A stretch of DNA of 64,000 nt from Schlesneria paludicola DSM 18645 (GCA_945876035.1 CAMCMU010000001.1:146008-210007); one strand, 5' to 3'. Shown: positions 47,916 through 57,020, counted from the stretch's first letter. Program-made: numbers and translations. The notes: a model not told the origin generated them from the letters alone.

Positions 47916-48734
47916 CTAGCTTGATTGGGAGAGTTGGCGGAGTGATTCCTGTGCGACTGATGCAACAATCGCATCTTCGTCGGTGCTAGCGGATTCCAAA
48001 GCCCTGAGGACTTTTTCTGAGGAGACTCCCGATTGACCGAGAGCCAACGCCACATTTTCGCGGACGAGTGGTTCTTCGTCTTCAATGGACTGCACCAAAG
48101 GATCGAGCATTAAACGGGCTTGAGGTCCCCAAGCCGCGATCGCCGCCGAGACGCTTTCCCGGATCTCCGCTTGTTCGTCTGTCAGTAACAATGTGTATCG
48201 AGCGACGAGCTGCGTGAGATCCACATCCGAACGCTCGGCGAGTGATGAGACGACGGCGGCGATCATGAGTGGCTGAATTCCATCTTCTTCGAGCAGTGAC
48301 AGAAGTATGCCCTTGGAGGATTCGTCGTTGATTTGGATTCGTCCAAGGGCCCGCGCTGCTTCAAATCGAACGTCAATGTCCGAATCACTCAATCGCTCCG
48401 TCAGTTCACACATCAACTCCGCCCAACCGATGGAATCGGCACCCGATCGCGATTTTGCCTGACCCAGCAGTTTGACCGCCAATGCCCTGACAGAGCTATC
48501 CGCATCCCGCAATTGGTCACGGCAACAGTCAACGACTTTGGTGATCGCCCCAAGCGAGTTGACCGCCAACAAAGCCCGATAGCGTTCGTCAGCGGAAGTG
48601 GCCTTCTGAAGAATTTCAATCCATTCACCAAGCGAATGACGCGAAAACGGCAAGACGATACGGGCCATTGAGGGAAGGGACCTTAATGAAGATTTGAGCC
48701 AACTGTGGTACATCTTTTCGACAAGGGAGCACAT
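47916..48734 (-). CDS. HEAT-repeat protein
   Basis: A 272-residue all-helical protein of HEAT/PBS-lyase-type repeats: RALLAVNSLGAITKVVDC, SSVRALAVKLLGQAKSR, DIDVRFEAARALGRIQI, AEIRESVSAAIAAWG and LVRENVALALGQSGV, roughly 35 residues each, five to six repeats. Such proteins bind partners or assemble complexes; nothing in the sequence indicates an enzyme. No signal peptide. Three in-frame ATGs (48734, 48713, 48668) are possible; the third gives MARIVLPFSRHSLGEW and would fit a repeat-only protein. It is divergent from the MobA-like gene, with about 110 bp between them. Confidence 0.8.
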   Translation of the reverse strand: MCSLVEKMYHSWLKSSLRSLPSMARIVLPFSRHSLGEWIEILQKATSADERYRALLAVNSLGAITKVVDCCRDQLRDADSSVRALAVKLLGQAKSRSGADSIGWAELMCELTERLSDSDIDVRFEAARALGRIQINDESSKGILLSLLEEDGIQPLMIAAVVSSLAERSDVDLTQLVARYTLLLTDEQAEIRESVSAAIAAWGPQARLMLDPLVQSIEDEEPLVRENVALALGQSGVSSEKVLRALESASTDEDAIVASVAQESLRQLSQSS

Positions 48735-48842
48735 TTTCGATCACGATTGTGCGATAGACATTCACCGACTTCAATCGTTCGCCCCGTCTTAACCGATGTA
48801 TTTTATTGACGCGAGAGCCACTTGTCATTGAAAAGCCACAGA

Positions 48843-49493
48843 ATGAATGAACTGCCTCGACTGTTCGCCGTCATTCCGGCCGCGGGTCGAAGTCGGCGCA
48901 TGGGTCGTCCAAAACTGCTCCTTCCTCTCGGAGAAACGACTGTTATCGCACGTGTTCTAGATGCTCTCGAACACCCATCCATTGTTTCTCGTCATGTCGT
49001 CGTTCGCCGTGATGATACGCTTCTTGCCGACGAGGTACTGCGACACGGAGGAATCATCATTCGTCCACCCCAGGATCCTGCGGACATGCTCACGAGCGTA
49101 AAACTTGCGTTGGAAACCATTGAACGTGAGTTTTCACCCCGAGACGAGGAAGGATGGTTGTTGGTTCCCGCAGATCATCCGGTTCTGGATCGGGAGTTGT
49201 TAAAGACCATGATCCTGTCTTGGCAGAACACTCGACCGCGAATCCTTGTGCCGCGCGTTTGTCGGCGTCGAGGCCATCCAACTCTGTTTCGTTGGTGTCT
49301 GGCACGAGAAGTCTCACAAATCCCAGTCGATTGCGGATTGAATTGGCTGCTCCAAAAATACTCCGCGGACGTGGCCGAATTGTCTGTTGAAGACGAGGGA
49401 GCGTTAATTGATCTGGACACTCCCAAGGACTATGCCCGCTTGCTCGAGCGGTTTAAGTCACCCCCTGGCATCGACCGTCTGTTTGAAATTTGA
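48843..49493 (+). CDS. MobA/MocA-like nucleotidyltransferase
   Basis: A 216-residue NTP-transferase-3 family protein. The GT-A-like N-terminus is FAVIPAAGRSRRMGRPKLLL, the nucleotide-binding signature of molybdenum cofactor cytidylyl/guanylyl-transferases and related sugar nucleotidyltransferases. VPADHPVLD carries the metal-binding aspartate, RGHPTLFRW is typical of the MocA/CTP group, and DLDTPKDYARL closes the domain. MocA-type (CTP:molybdopterin cytidylyltransferase) is the likeliest, but no molybdoenzyme gene is nearby. ATG at 48843 is chosen because it opens the motif; an upstream TTG adds only seven codons. Confidence 0.85.
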   Translation: MNELPRLFAVIPAAGRSRRMGRPKLLLPLGETTVIARVLDALEHPSIVSRHVVVRRDDTLLADEVLRHGGIIIRPPQDPADMLTSVKLALETIEREFSPRDEEGWLLVPADHPVLDRELLKTMILSWQNTRPRILVPRVCRRRGHPTLFRWCLAREVSQIPVDCGLNWLLQKYSADVAELSVEDEGALIDLDTPKDYARLLERFKSPPGIDRLFEI

Positions 49494-49550
49494 AGAAGCT
49501 TTGCTGGGATGGACTCGTCTAATACCCGCCGACGATCACGTCACTTCGAA

Positions 49551-50498
49551 TTATTGAAAGTACGTCTGTCGTGTGACCGTAAACCGATAGCCCACAGCGG
49601 CAGGTTGAACTGAAAAATAGGTTCGGAGAATTTCTCTAACCGGACGATTGCGGTACTCTCGTTCTCGCTGAGCCAAGTCTGACTCGGTGGCCTTACTATA
49701 AAAATGAAATATCAGTGTGTCACGTTGCAAATCAAGATTCACCCGTTTGAAAAGATCAACGTCTGCACTTCGACGATTTCCTCCCTGCCAGGTCATAAAT
49801 AAACGGGCCTCTCCCTCGCCGCTGTTCGCATAGTTGACTTCAGGCGGCGTTTGAGCAATTTTTGACAGATAGGCCAGCCGTCCGTCGGGCAACACGGCCC
49901 CGAGTTCGATGCCGAAGAAATCTAGTTGCCGCGCGTATTCGTCGAGGTTCGGATTGTCCCCAAAGAGAACAAACCAGCGTTGGTCCCGCGGCATTCCACC
50001 CGATCCCGGTCCAACACCAAGTCCCCTCCTTCCGGTTCCTTTCGCACTGCCGCTTTTGCCCGTGTTTAAGGATCCCGTATCAAATTGTTGTTGGACCTGC
50101 TGAGTTGCGTTCTCCGAGAGTTCGACGACGGCTTCCAGTGCTTCCGAAATTTCCACTTGATCAGAGTTCATCTCGGAAGGGGCAGCATCTCGAGCCTCAG
50201 GCTCGGGCGAATCGACACGCAGAGTTTCATCGGGTGCCCCATCTTCAAAGCCACCTGCCAGTTCAATCATTTCGACAGGAACCGCGGCCTGTCGTTGGGG
50301 AATTCTATTACTAAACCAGATGGCGATGACGCAAAAGCACGTCAATCCAACTCCGACAAACAAAGCGATAACCCAAGAACTCACTCGGTCGTAAAGAGTG
50401 TCTCGAAGAACGGGGGTTACAATCGCGTGGGGTCTTGTCGACACGACAGTTTTCAATCCAGCTGGCAGATCGGACAGGAGAGGCAGAAACGTCCTCAT
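49551..50498 (-). CDS. single-span TonB-like planctomycete protein at the Tad locus
   Basis: A 315-residue protein with one membrane helix (about residues 42-60, WVIALFVGVGLTCFCVIAIW). It is followed by an acidic, Ser/Glu/Gln-rich periplasmic linker, a glycine-rich stretch (GTGRRGLGVGPGSGG) and a compact C-terminal domain with RWFVLFGDNPNLDEYARQLD. The layout resembles TonB/TolA-like proteins in planctomycetes, but the terminal domain is not one I recognise as TonB. The gene is last in the minus-strand Tad-type row, after the second TadE-like gene (107 bp). Function unknown; an envelope role is inferred. Confidence 0.6.
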   Translation of the reverse strand: MRTFLPLLSDLPAGLKTVVSTRPHAIVTPVLRDTLYDRVSSWVIALFVGVGLTCFCVIAIWFSNRIPQRQAAVPVEMIELAGGFEDGAPDETLRVDSPEPEARDAAPSEMNSDQVEISEALEAVVELSENATQQVQQQFDTGSLNTGKSGSAKGTGRRGLGVGPGSGGMPRDQRWFVLFGDNPNLDEYARQLDFFGIELGAVLPDGRLAYLSKIAQTPPEVNYANSGEGEARLFMTWQGGNRRSADVDLFKRVNLDLQRDTLIFHFYSKATESDLAQREREYRNRPVREILRTYFSVQPAAVGYRFTVTRQTYFQ

Positions 50499-50605
50499 CG
50501 GCTTGGTAATGATAGTTTTAGTTTTCAGAAGATGTCAATCACCTGTCGGGTCAACACTGGCAACAAAGGTCTCTTGTCACAACAATCGAACGTCGAATTT
50601 GTGAT

Positions 50606-51688
50606 TCAATAGCCAACTCCCACGGGTGAAGCAGGACACGACGGGCTCGGTATCGGGGGCATCGGAGGACGACTACCCTGCAGATTGTCTGGGCGGGAAC
50701 AACCGACTGAGCCGAGCGTTGCCATGAACTGCTGTAGATCACCGTAACGCTGCCGCAGTGGGTCGATGTCGCCATCGGCCGCACCGCACTCTTCAAGTTT
50801 CTTAATCCAGACGCGGTACATTCCGATGAAACTGCCTGACATCGAGCAGGGTAGGCGATCGATCCGGCTGAGAAGCGCGTTCGGATTCGAGCGACCGTTG
50901 GAATCCGTACGAGAGATGGCACGCAGAGACAGAGCGTCGGCGTCTGCCATGCATAAACTTTCCAAACGTGGATAAAACTCAGGGGCATTCCCGCTGTCAC
51001 GTTGGAACTCGTCGTCGTCGTCAAGCGGATCAAGATCGGCTTGATTCGGATTCGTCTGCAGTTGTTGCAGGTTCTGATCAAGCGGCTGCTTGTTGCGAGC
51101 GGTGGCTCCGTCGAGGCCGGCTAAGTCGGCGTGTTCAATGTCCCACCAAACACGCGCACGCGAATCGGCGTTGGACGAGAGGCCGAGGGTGTTGTACTGC
51201 CAGTGGTTATCGAGGAGGTCCAGATTGATATCGAACCGGAATCGCCCGTTACTGGCGGGCATTGCCCCTCGGAACAGCGGCAGAGGTCGATCGAGGTCCG
51301 CGTGGCCTCGAACGACATCATCGTCCATTTCCAAACGGCCAGGAACATTGATGGCCGCGACGCTGTTGGGTGCCGTTAATCGTTGACCACGAGCGCAGGG
51401 GCAAAGCAAATCCTGCGTTGCGTCCCACTGCTGATTGACATTGGGAAGCGCAGTACCCCATTGAGCCGATAAGCTCGCCCCTTGATTCGACCAATAGGGA
51501 GGCGTCGCATTGAACTGACCCGTTCGAGCGGTCAGCGTTCTCCAACCGGCGTAACGAGCGTTGGTCTGAGTCCTGATCTTCCACACTCCCGCAAAACCGA
51601 AATCGATCATCAGCGCCATCATCAGGACGAGCATCGGCAAGGTAAGAACGAGCTCGAGGGGCGCGAGGCCGCGCCGCGCAAACGGCAT
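50606..51688 (-). CDS. TadE-like pilus assembly protein, second copy
   Basis: From ATG at 51688 the protein is 360 residues, starting MPFARRGLAPLELVLTLPML, with the positively charged head, short glycine/proline step and membrane helix (LVLMMALMIDFGFAG) of TadE-like pseudopilins. TadE family helices direct the protein to the Tad secretion machinery. The long C-terminal part is unusual and polar (Asp/Asn/Pro-rich), with a cysteine-rich LCPCARGQR and a proline-rich end. Ordinary TadE is 150-200 residues. The frame is open 60 codons upstream, but that stretch has no helix. It follows the TadG-like gene, with alternative hairpins in the leader. Confidence 0.7.
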   Translation of the reverse strand: MPFARRGLAPLELVLTLPMLVLMMALMIDFGFAGVWKIRTQTNARYAGWRTLTARTGQFNATPPYWSNQGASLSAQWGTALPNVNQQWDATQDLLCPCARGQRLTAPNSVAAINVPGRLEMDDDVVRGHADLDRPLPLFRGAMPASNGRFRFDINLDLLDNHWQYNTLGLSSNADSRARVWWDIEHADLAGLDGATARNKQPLDQNLQQLQTNPNQADLDPLDDDDEFQRDSGNAPEFYPRLESLCMADADALSLRAISRTDSNGRSNPNALLSRIDRLPCSMSGSFIGMYRVWIKKLEECGAADGDIDPLRQRYGDLQQFMATLGSVGCSRPDNLQGSRPPMPPIPSPSCPASPVGVGY

Positions 51689-51700
51689 GCCGCTTGAGGA

Positions 51701-51743
51701 ATATGGAAATGACTTGGAAAGAGTCGCACAACTCTTTCCATAT
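51701..51743. promoter_or_regulatory. alternative stem-loops before the second TadE-like gene
   Basis: TGGAAAGAGT (51715-51724) pairs exactly with ACTCTTTCCA (51731-51740), loop CGCACA. ATATGGAAA (51701-51709) pairs exactly with TTTCCATAT (51735-51743), using the same right arm. Only one can form. The pair lies 13-55 bases upstream of the start codon at 51688, inside the transcribed leader. Confidence 0.55.
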
Positions 51744-51932
51744 CCCTCCGGTTTAGAGTGGACTCGGTACACAGCCTGCGATCGCCGCTCCGAACGATCA
51801 ACCGCCAGATTGGTCAACCGAACGGGCCCAAGTTGGCGAATCAATGATGTCCGACGGCTGACGTGCATGGTGTTGAATCGTTCAAGAGTGACTGACCTTC
51901 AATTCTGCGTTGTGCATTCCTCGCTCCCCGTT

Positions 51933-53699
51933 TCAGTGTCCGTTCACAAAATGAAAGTCTTGTGGTGAGACATTCTGCAATGGGGGAGATTGGTAGTTCT
52001 GCAGGCCCCCATTCAGATAGGGGCCTGGATGCTGCGAGACGATTGCCGAAACATTCGACGCCGTGGCTGGAACAAGTTTGGCAGTCCAGTGCTGATTGAA
52101 GAGATTCCACTGACCGAACCGCTCCCAAGGCGTCTCGAACGATGCCTCGGCTTGCCCTCCAAGCGATTTCAAGTACGCCTGAACGGATTCCGGATCCGTA
52201 TTCGACCGCGTGTACAGGTTCCATGATCCGGGCGAACTGTCGTAGTGAATCATGCAACACATTCCCGGATTTCCGTTGGGCAGGGTGCAAGGGACCTGAT
52301 CCGCCCATTGGCAGCACTGGAACTTTGCTCGTGGCAGGAAGATCGTGGCTTGAGCGAAAGCGGTCGCATACGCCCTCTCCTCCCGATCAAGGGGATTGCG
52401 GAACAACCCTGGAAACATCGTCTGCTGATGCGGCCAATAAACAGACGACACGAAGTGAAAGTTCTTTTCGAGCGTCTGCTGATTGAGAGGTCTCGGCGGA
52501 TCGCAGGGACCACCGGGATAGTGAGGGTCTGCTGGATCGACAACACGGACACAACTGTCAGGAAACGTGGGTGGCTCTCGCATCACAAACGGCAGGTTCG
52601 TGAACGGATATTCTTCCTCCAGCAGAGTATTCAAATTGGCGCAGGTAAAGACGCGCCACAGATTGATGAGGTTCGACATCTTCGCGGTAATCGCACCGTC
52701 GCGGACAGGGCGAACTCCACTCAAAAGGCTGCCCGCAATATCCGATTCACCGGTGACTCCTCCCGAAACGGTATCCGACCATCCGAAATAGTCACTCATC
52801 CAGAAGCGAATCCAGTCTTCCAGATAGTGCAAGGCCAGTTGTCGGCGTTGCGTTCGGCTGATGCACTCGTAGCATGCGGTGTTACCGATCTGCGACAAAT
52901 CGTTTCCGTAGCGTGAAGGGTCGATGGCGGGCAGCGTTCTCGTCGCTGGAGCCGATTCATCAAGATGACCGACGACCTCCACATTCGTGGACCACATTAA
53001 ACCACGTAGCTTTTCGCTTTTATGTTGCGATTGGACCCGCTCTCCGTAGCGAATGGAGATTTCATCGGTCGCCATGCTCGACATGTGCGGCACCGACTGC
53101 AATAGCGCTCGCTGAAAACGAGGAATGAAACCGCCGAGCGATTTGTCACTGCGACCCTCGTAAGTCGTGCTCTCCGGTCCGGCGAGAATGTACTCAAACA
53201 GCGGCAGCGTGATACGAGACTGATGAAACGTCATCTCGCAGAAATCGCGGACCATCTCGCGCTCGACAGGAACCTTGGCGACGATGGCCTGCCCCATGCG
53301 TTTGAACTTCTGCGACAGCGGAGCGGTTCCGGTTCCGTGGGCAAACTGATTGCCGACGGCCTCCCATGCATCGAGGATGTCCGGGATGAGTTTTTCCGAC
53401 TTCCGGTCGCGGCCCTCACGCATATAAGCGACCAATGCAAATGTCTCACACAGCATATGGTTGCTGAACGCGATGGCGTTCAGACCGCGGGCCAGCACCG
53501 TTGCCCCCGAGTAGGCCGACGCATCGGCAGCGTTCTGCATCCGCAATTTGTCATCGATCTGCCGCCCCACGTTGACGATCTGCACCATCAGGATTGTAAA
53601 CATGAAGATGGCGAACACCGACAGGGGAGCAATCGCACCACGCTGATCTTGGTGCAGGCGACGTGGAACATCGAGCAGATACTGGAACGTTCGGGCCAT
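51933..53699 (-). CDS. TadG-like pilus assembly protein
   Basis: A 588-residue protein with the TadG/TadE-like N-terminus: a basic segment, QRGAIAPLSVFAIFMFTILM (membrane helix, residues 20-42) and QIDDKLRMQNAADASAYSGA, the strongly conserved region in which new Tad-system proteins pass the membrane. The rest is extracytoplasmic, with paired cysteines (CYECIS, CCQWADQVPCTLPN, CCMIHYD) suggesting disulfides. There is no recognised von Willebrand factor A domain, although some TadG have one. ATG is preceded by the 5-bp gap after the TadE-like gene, so they are probably co-translated. Confidence 0.75.
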   Translation of the reverse strand: MARTFQYLLDVPRRLHQDQRGAIAPLSVFAIFMFTILMVQIVNVGRQIDDKLRMQNAADASAYSGATVLARGLNAIAFSNHMLCETFALVAYMREGRDRKSEKLIPDILDAWEAVGNQFAHGTGTAPLSQKFKRMGQAIVAKVPVEREMVRDFCEMTFHQSRITLPLFEYILAGPESTTYEGRSDKSLGGFIPRFQRALLQSVPHMSSMATDEISIRYGERVQSQHKSEKLRGLMWSTNVEVVGHLDESAPATRTLPAIDPSRYGNDLSQIGNTACYECISRTQRRQLALHYLEDWIRFWMSDYFGWSDTVSGGVTGESDIAGSLLSGVRPVRDGAITAKMSNLINLWRVFTCANLNTLLEEEYPFTNLPFVMREPPTFPDSCVRVVDPADPHYPGGPCDPPRPLNQQTLEKNFHFVSSVYWPHQQTMFPGLFRNPLDREERAYATAFAQATIFLPRAKFQCCQWADQVPCTLPNGNPGMCCMIHYDSSPGSWNLYTRSNTDPESVQAYLKSLGGQAEASFETPWERFGQWNLFNQHWTAKLVPATASNVSAIVSQHPGPYLNGGLQNYQSPPLQNVSPQDFHFVNGH

Positions 53700-53704
53700 G
53701 ATGT

Positions 53705-54796
53705 TTATCGCCCCGGCAGTGCGTATGTCGGCTGGATCAGCGGCTTGACGGACTTAAGACCCTCACATGTGATCGTCGCTGCCGCCGTGATCTGCGTTGT
53801 ATAAACCGTGCGTTTTGTGTTGGATTTCTGCTTGATAAGCGGGCTGACTCGATCGGGAACAGCACTGTTGGTCACCAATCGCGTGGCCAGAAACCGTCCG
53901 GGACCGGGCAGCAACGCAAACTGATGAATAACGTAGACGGTGATCGGATCCTGCCACCCGATCTCGCTCTCGCGAAAGTTTGTCTGCAATTCCGGATTTG
54001 GGCAACTGTGGTTGCGGACATTATAGGAAGTGTTATCGAGCGAATCTCGCCCAAAACCGTCAAGCTCGTTTTTCCATGATTCGGCGGACACCTGAGAGGA
54101 CGTGTTGTCCAATGAATTGCGTTCGCGGCCATTGCGACAGTCTCGCCACTCAACCACGACTCGCGTGTTCTGATCTGTATAGTTCAACTTGTTGGTCATG
54201 CGAACGGGAATGCGTGAATTGGACTTCGACGCGGGAAGCAGTGTCGAGTACATCTGCTGGTTGGCGTAGATCACATCGACGAGGCGTTTCATTTCCGCCA
54301 CGGCCCCAAGATCGCGTGAGGGGGCCAAGGGTGCGAGTGCCTGAATCACCGCCGCCCTGATCTTCCAGAGTTTTTGACTTCGACTGGACGAACTCGCCTC
54401 AAACGTCGTGTAGTCGCCGTCACTGGCCGTGGGGCGGTCATTGACGCGGTTCTCGACCTCCGCTTCCTCGTCAAGTTCTCTCGACGGATCATCCACGGCA
54501 GCTGGCAACCAGACCGACGCGGCTCGCGTGCCGGCAAACGCAGCGTAGTGAATCACCATTTGAGCGATCATCAACTGACTAACCTGCACGATCAGCAGGA
54601 CGACCATGACGAAGATCGGCATCGTCAAGACAAACGCCAGCGACTGCACGCCGCCTCGTTGACAGCGGTGCATCTGTGTTAGACGCCGCCAGTTCCACGA
54701 GGCCACTCCCAACGCCAACACGCTGCGCAGCATCAGCATTCCCGCACACAGTACGACGAAACAGGGAAGGCAGGCGATGAGGATATCTCGATGCAC
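53705..54796 (-). CDS. TadE-like pilus assembly protein, first copy
   Basis: A 363-residue protein with two N-terminal hydrophobic segments (residues 6-32, and 50-75 LAFVLTMPIFVMVVLLIVQV) after MHRCQRGGVQS. The second is the typical TadE helix, followed by MVIHYAAFAGTRAASVWLP. An internal near-repeat occurs at NSLDNTSSQV and DSLDNTSYNV, about 20 residues apart. GTG at 54796 is supported by GAGGT six bases upstream; an internal ATG at 54673 would give a single-helix protein and lacks a ribosome site. Charged linkers (EEAEVENRVNDR) follow the helix. Possible minor pilin or pilus-assembly factor; specifics unknown. Confidence 0.7.
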   Translation of the reverse strand: MHRDILIACLPCFVVLCAGMLMLRSVLALGVASWNWRRLTQMHRCQRGGVQSLAFVLTMPIFVMVVLLIVQVSQLMIAQMVIHYAAFAGTRAASVWLPAAVDDPSRELDEEAEVENRVNDRPTASDGDYTTFEASSSSRSQKLWKIRAAVIQALAPLAPSRDLGAVAEMKRLVDVIYANQQMYSTLLPASKSNSRIPVRMTNKLNYTDQNTRVVVEWRDCRNGRERNSLDNTSSQVSAESWKNELDGFGRDSLDNTSYNVRNHSCPNPELQTNFRESEIGWQDPITVYVIHQFALLPGPGRFLATRLVTNSAVPDRVSPLIKQKSNTKRTVYTTQITAAATITCEGLKSVKPLIQPTYALPGR

Positions 54797-54893
54797 GGAA
54801 GACCTCAGGTCAACGAATACGCAGGAGGGGCGTTCCTGCCCGCCTGTGAAACCTAGACGGATAGAAACGCCCCCTCCCCCGACACAATTGTTC

Positions 54894-55439
54894 TTACTTG
54901 AAGAAGTGACCGCCCCACTGATCCCACGTCACCACCAACGTCCCCATTAATCCGGCCGGGGCGAGAAACAAAGTCTGCTGAAGTGGCTTTCTGGCTTCGG
55001 TGCCCAGAGGCACCCACCCTTTGAATTGCCAAACCCGAATCACTTGCCTAGCCACTCCAACGACGATGTCCACGAACCCCATCTGCCAGACGATCATCGC
55101 ACCGCCAAAGATGCCTCCCAAGACCAGTGTCCAGAGAAGAGCTTCCACACCTCGTTCAAAGCCGAGGAAGGTTCCCATCATCGCCATAAGTTTCAGGTCG
55201 CCGCCACCCAATCCAAACAACACGAAGCACATCAGCATCAAGCCGCCACAGACCGCGAAGCCCTTGGTGGCATCTTCCAATCCGGCCGAGCCACCCTCCC
55301 AGCCTCGCAATACGAAACCCAATCCGATGCCGAAGTAAGTGTTCCAGTTCAAGATCATCTGCCACTTGGCGTCGGTGTAGGTGGCGACGATCAGCAACAG
55401 CAGCAGGATCAGAGTGACGGCTTCCGAGTCCACAGTCAC
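54894..55439 (-). CDS. type IV prepilin peptidase, A24 family (TadV/CpaA)
   Basis: A 181-residue membrane aspartyl protease that cleaves the leader of Flp-type pilins. Catalytic aspartates are in YTDAKWQMILN (first) and the GxGD motif LGGGDLKLMAMMG (second). Hydrophobic helices at residues 8-20, 35-50, 65-80, 100-120, 118-140 and 155-175 form the small CpaA-type protease without the N-methylation domain. Start is GTG at 55439, or GTG at 55433, which is better spaced from AGG. The gene is six bases past the Flp pilin stop, in keeping with its substrate. Confidence 0.92.
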   Translation of the reverse strand: MTVDSEAVTLILLLLLIVATYTDAKWQMILNWNTYFGIGLGFVLRGWEGGSAGLEDATKGFAVCGGLMLMCFVLFGLGGGDLKLMAMMGTFLGFERGVEALLWTLVLGGIFGGAMIVWQMGFVDIVVGVARQVIRVWQFKGWVPLGTEARKPLQQTLFLAPAGLMGTLVVTWDQWGGHFFK

Positions 55440-55445
55440 CTCGCG

Positions 55446-55670
55446 TCAGGTGCCGTTGCTGCCACTTGTGACATTCTTGCCCTCGTCTTCGAGGTTCTGC
55501 ATTCCCGTGTTGAAGTAGTCTCGAATCTTGGGCCAACCAAACTTCAACAGAAAAATTAGAATTGGCAATGCGATTGCAGCGATAATGAGAATTGTCTCCA
55601 AACTGACCGCGCCGCGCTCGTCGCGGTGGATGCGTTGCGTCAGCTTTCGCCAGAATCGGCCACGAATCAT
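55446..55670 (-). CDS. Flp/Fap-type pilin
   Basis: A small pilin of 74 residues: basic leader MIRGRFWRKLTQRIHRDERG, then AVSLETILIIAAIALPILIF (membrane helix with the Glu at +5 position, typical of Flp pilins) and a short polar tail. The prepilin peptidase just downstream would cut after the Gly before AVSLE. ATG at 55670 has GGGAG at a reasonable distance and is preferred over the 26-codon-longer frame. The Glu and the GAVSLE arrangement argue for an exported Flp-like subunit. Confidence 0.85.
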   Translation of the reverse strand: MIRGRFWRKLTQRIHRDERGAVSLETILIIAAIALPILIFLLKFGWPKIRDYFNTGMQNLEDEGKNVTSGSNGT

Positions 55671-55757
55671 TTTCGAAATTCTCCCAAAGCACCTGACCGC
55701 GGAACGGCAACCGATCGGAATTACGAACCCACTGAAGCGTGTGCCCAAATTGTAACG

Positions 55758-55943
55758 CTACAGGAACGGCCAGGAAAGCTGCACACATAACATTTCCCAG
55801 ACAAGCTGCATTGTTCTCTTTCCGTTCGACACGATAAACAACACGATCGGCAGCATCGTCGCCACGATCAGAATGAAATCCAAGGTCGCCTGCCCAAGCC
55901 GTTGACGGCAGGACGAATCAGTGTGTGTTAAGGCTCGGTGCAT
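55758..55943 (-). CDS. second short pilin-like membrane peptide
   Basis: A 61-residue peptide with basic leader, RQRLGQATLDFILIVATMLP (the Gly-Gln-Ala start of a Flp-like helix) and a short tail, transcribed just before the Flp pilin gene. The Asp after GQATL stands where the Glu usually is in Flp/TadE-type helices. It could be a minor pilin or pseudopilin. The frame is open further upstream, with ATGs at 55997 and 55946; the shortest form is the pilin-like one. Moderate confidence that it is a gene. Confidence 0.55.
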   Translation of the reverse strand: MHRALTHTDSSCRQRLGQATLDFILIVATMLPIVLFIVSNGKRTMQLVWEMLCVQLSWPFL

Positions 55944-56116
55944 CATCGGATGCAGTCTAGTGGATCCAAGGAACCGCCGCCAGAATGGATGATCCATGGA
56001 GATTGACCAGAGGCCAAGATCTGAGAACTCACACAGACTTCGCCGACGGAATTGGAGCGGGTGATTTTGAACGTTCCCTGGCGACGGGTGAGCAGCCCGG
56101 CACTCAAACCCGCTCG

Positions 56117-56851
56117 TCACGGTGTGTCCGTACCGAGGGCGGACTCGCGACGCAACCTGCAGAACGTGGCACCGTCACTGGTCCAGGCGTGCAGGTATTC
56201 CTCGTCGAGTCGTACCAGGCGGTACTCGAAACTATCACCCCAGATATCCATGGCGGATTGGGCTGCGTCGATAGGGCAGCCCGTGAGAATCGTGAATGTC
56301 AGAATCGAATCATTGACGGACCAGCTCATCTCAAAACTCAAATGCTTGCCAAAGAGCAGGCGACCAGCCAAGTCGAGTTCCAAAAGCATCGACGCCGCTC
56401 CGTCTTGCTTCAGAATGAGAGTCCTCTGTCCATAGAACGAGTCATGCCATGTGCCGACCAATGCTCTTGCATCGAACGCCGATGGAACGGATGCCGAGTC
56501 GGGACTCGACTCTCTCGCAAGAGACGCCTCTGTGTTAGAGTCCGTGACCAAAATTGATTTGTCTACCACTGGCGTTTCAGCAACGTCGGCCTGTTCGACC
56601 GAGCGGTTTTCAGGATGTTGGTCAGTCCCGGTCGGTGTCGAGCACGTCCTAAAACTCGGCGTTGTGCTGAGTGGTTCCGAAAACAGGGATTGTCCACACC
56701 CCGAGGTCACAGCCAACAACGCCAGACCGGATGCCCGTATGGTCCAGAATAAGATCACGCGTGAAGAACAACGGCGCGAGTCCCACAGGAGCCTGAGAGT
56801 CTCGACAGAGTCGATTTGCAAACCGAAAGTTGACCTTGGCTTTGTGCGCAT
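56117..56851 (-). CDS. lipoprotein upstream of the Tad-type genes, lipocalin-like domain
   Basis: A protein of up to 244 residues with hydrophobic ASGLALLAVTSGC, where TSGC is a lipobox, so the mature lipoprotein starts at about residue 52. A Ser/Thr/Glu-rich linker leads to a beta-rich C-terminal domain (LVGTWHDSFYGQRTLILKQD, LLELDLAGRLLFGKHLSFEM), reminiscent of small lipocalin-like or DUF-type domains that open with GTW. The true start may be a GTG nearer the hydrophobic segment (around 56756). It overlaps the antisense of the pilin-like frame extension but lies cleanly upstream of the pilin genes on the same strand. Confidence 0.55.
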   Translation of the reverse strand: MRTKPRSTFGLQIDSVETLRLLWDSRRCSSRVILFWTIRASGLALLAVTSGCGQSLFSEPLSTTPSFRTCSTPTGTDQHPENRSVEQADVAETPVVDKSILVTDSNTEASLARESSPDSASVPSAFDARALVGTWHDSFYGQRTLILKQDGAASMLLELDLAGRLLFGKHLSFEMSWSVNDSILTFTILTGCPIDAAQSAMDIWGDSFEYRLVRLDEEYLHAWTSDGATFCRLRRESALGTDTP

Positions 56852-57020
56852 GCGGGAGATAATCGAAATAGAAGCGAATCACGTCAACCTCAATTTCCCG
56901 TTTGTCGCCCTTGAGAAGGCCCCTCGCTGTGGCCTCCCCAAGGGGATCAGAAATCCCTTGAATTTGTGATCCTAGGCAATTGTTTTGCTCCCTCCGCGGG
57001 CCTAAAAGCCTTTCTGAAAA

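Noticed and set aside
56117..56557. 190-codon plus-strand frame at 55985-56557 opposite the lipoprotein
   Set aside because: It is antisense to a lipobox-bearing frame and lacks a domain.
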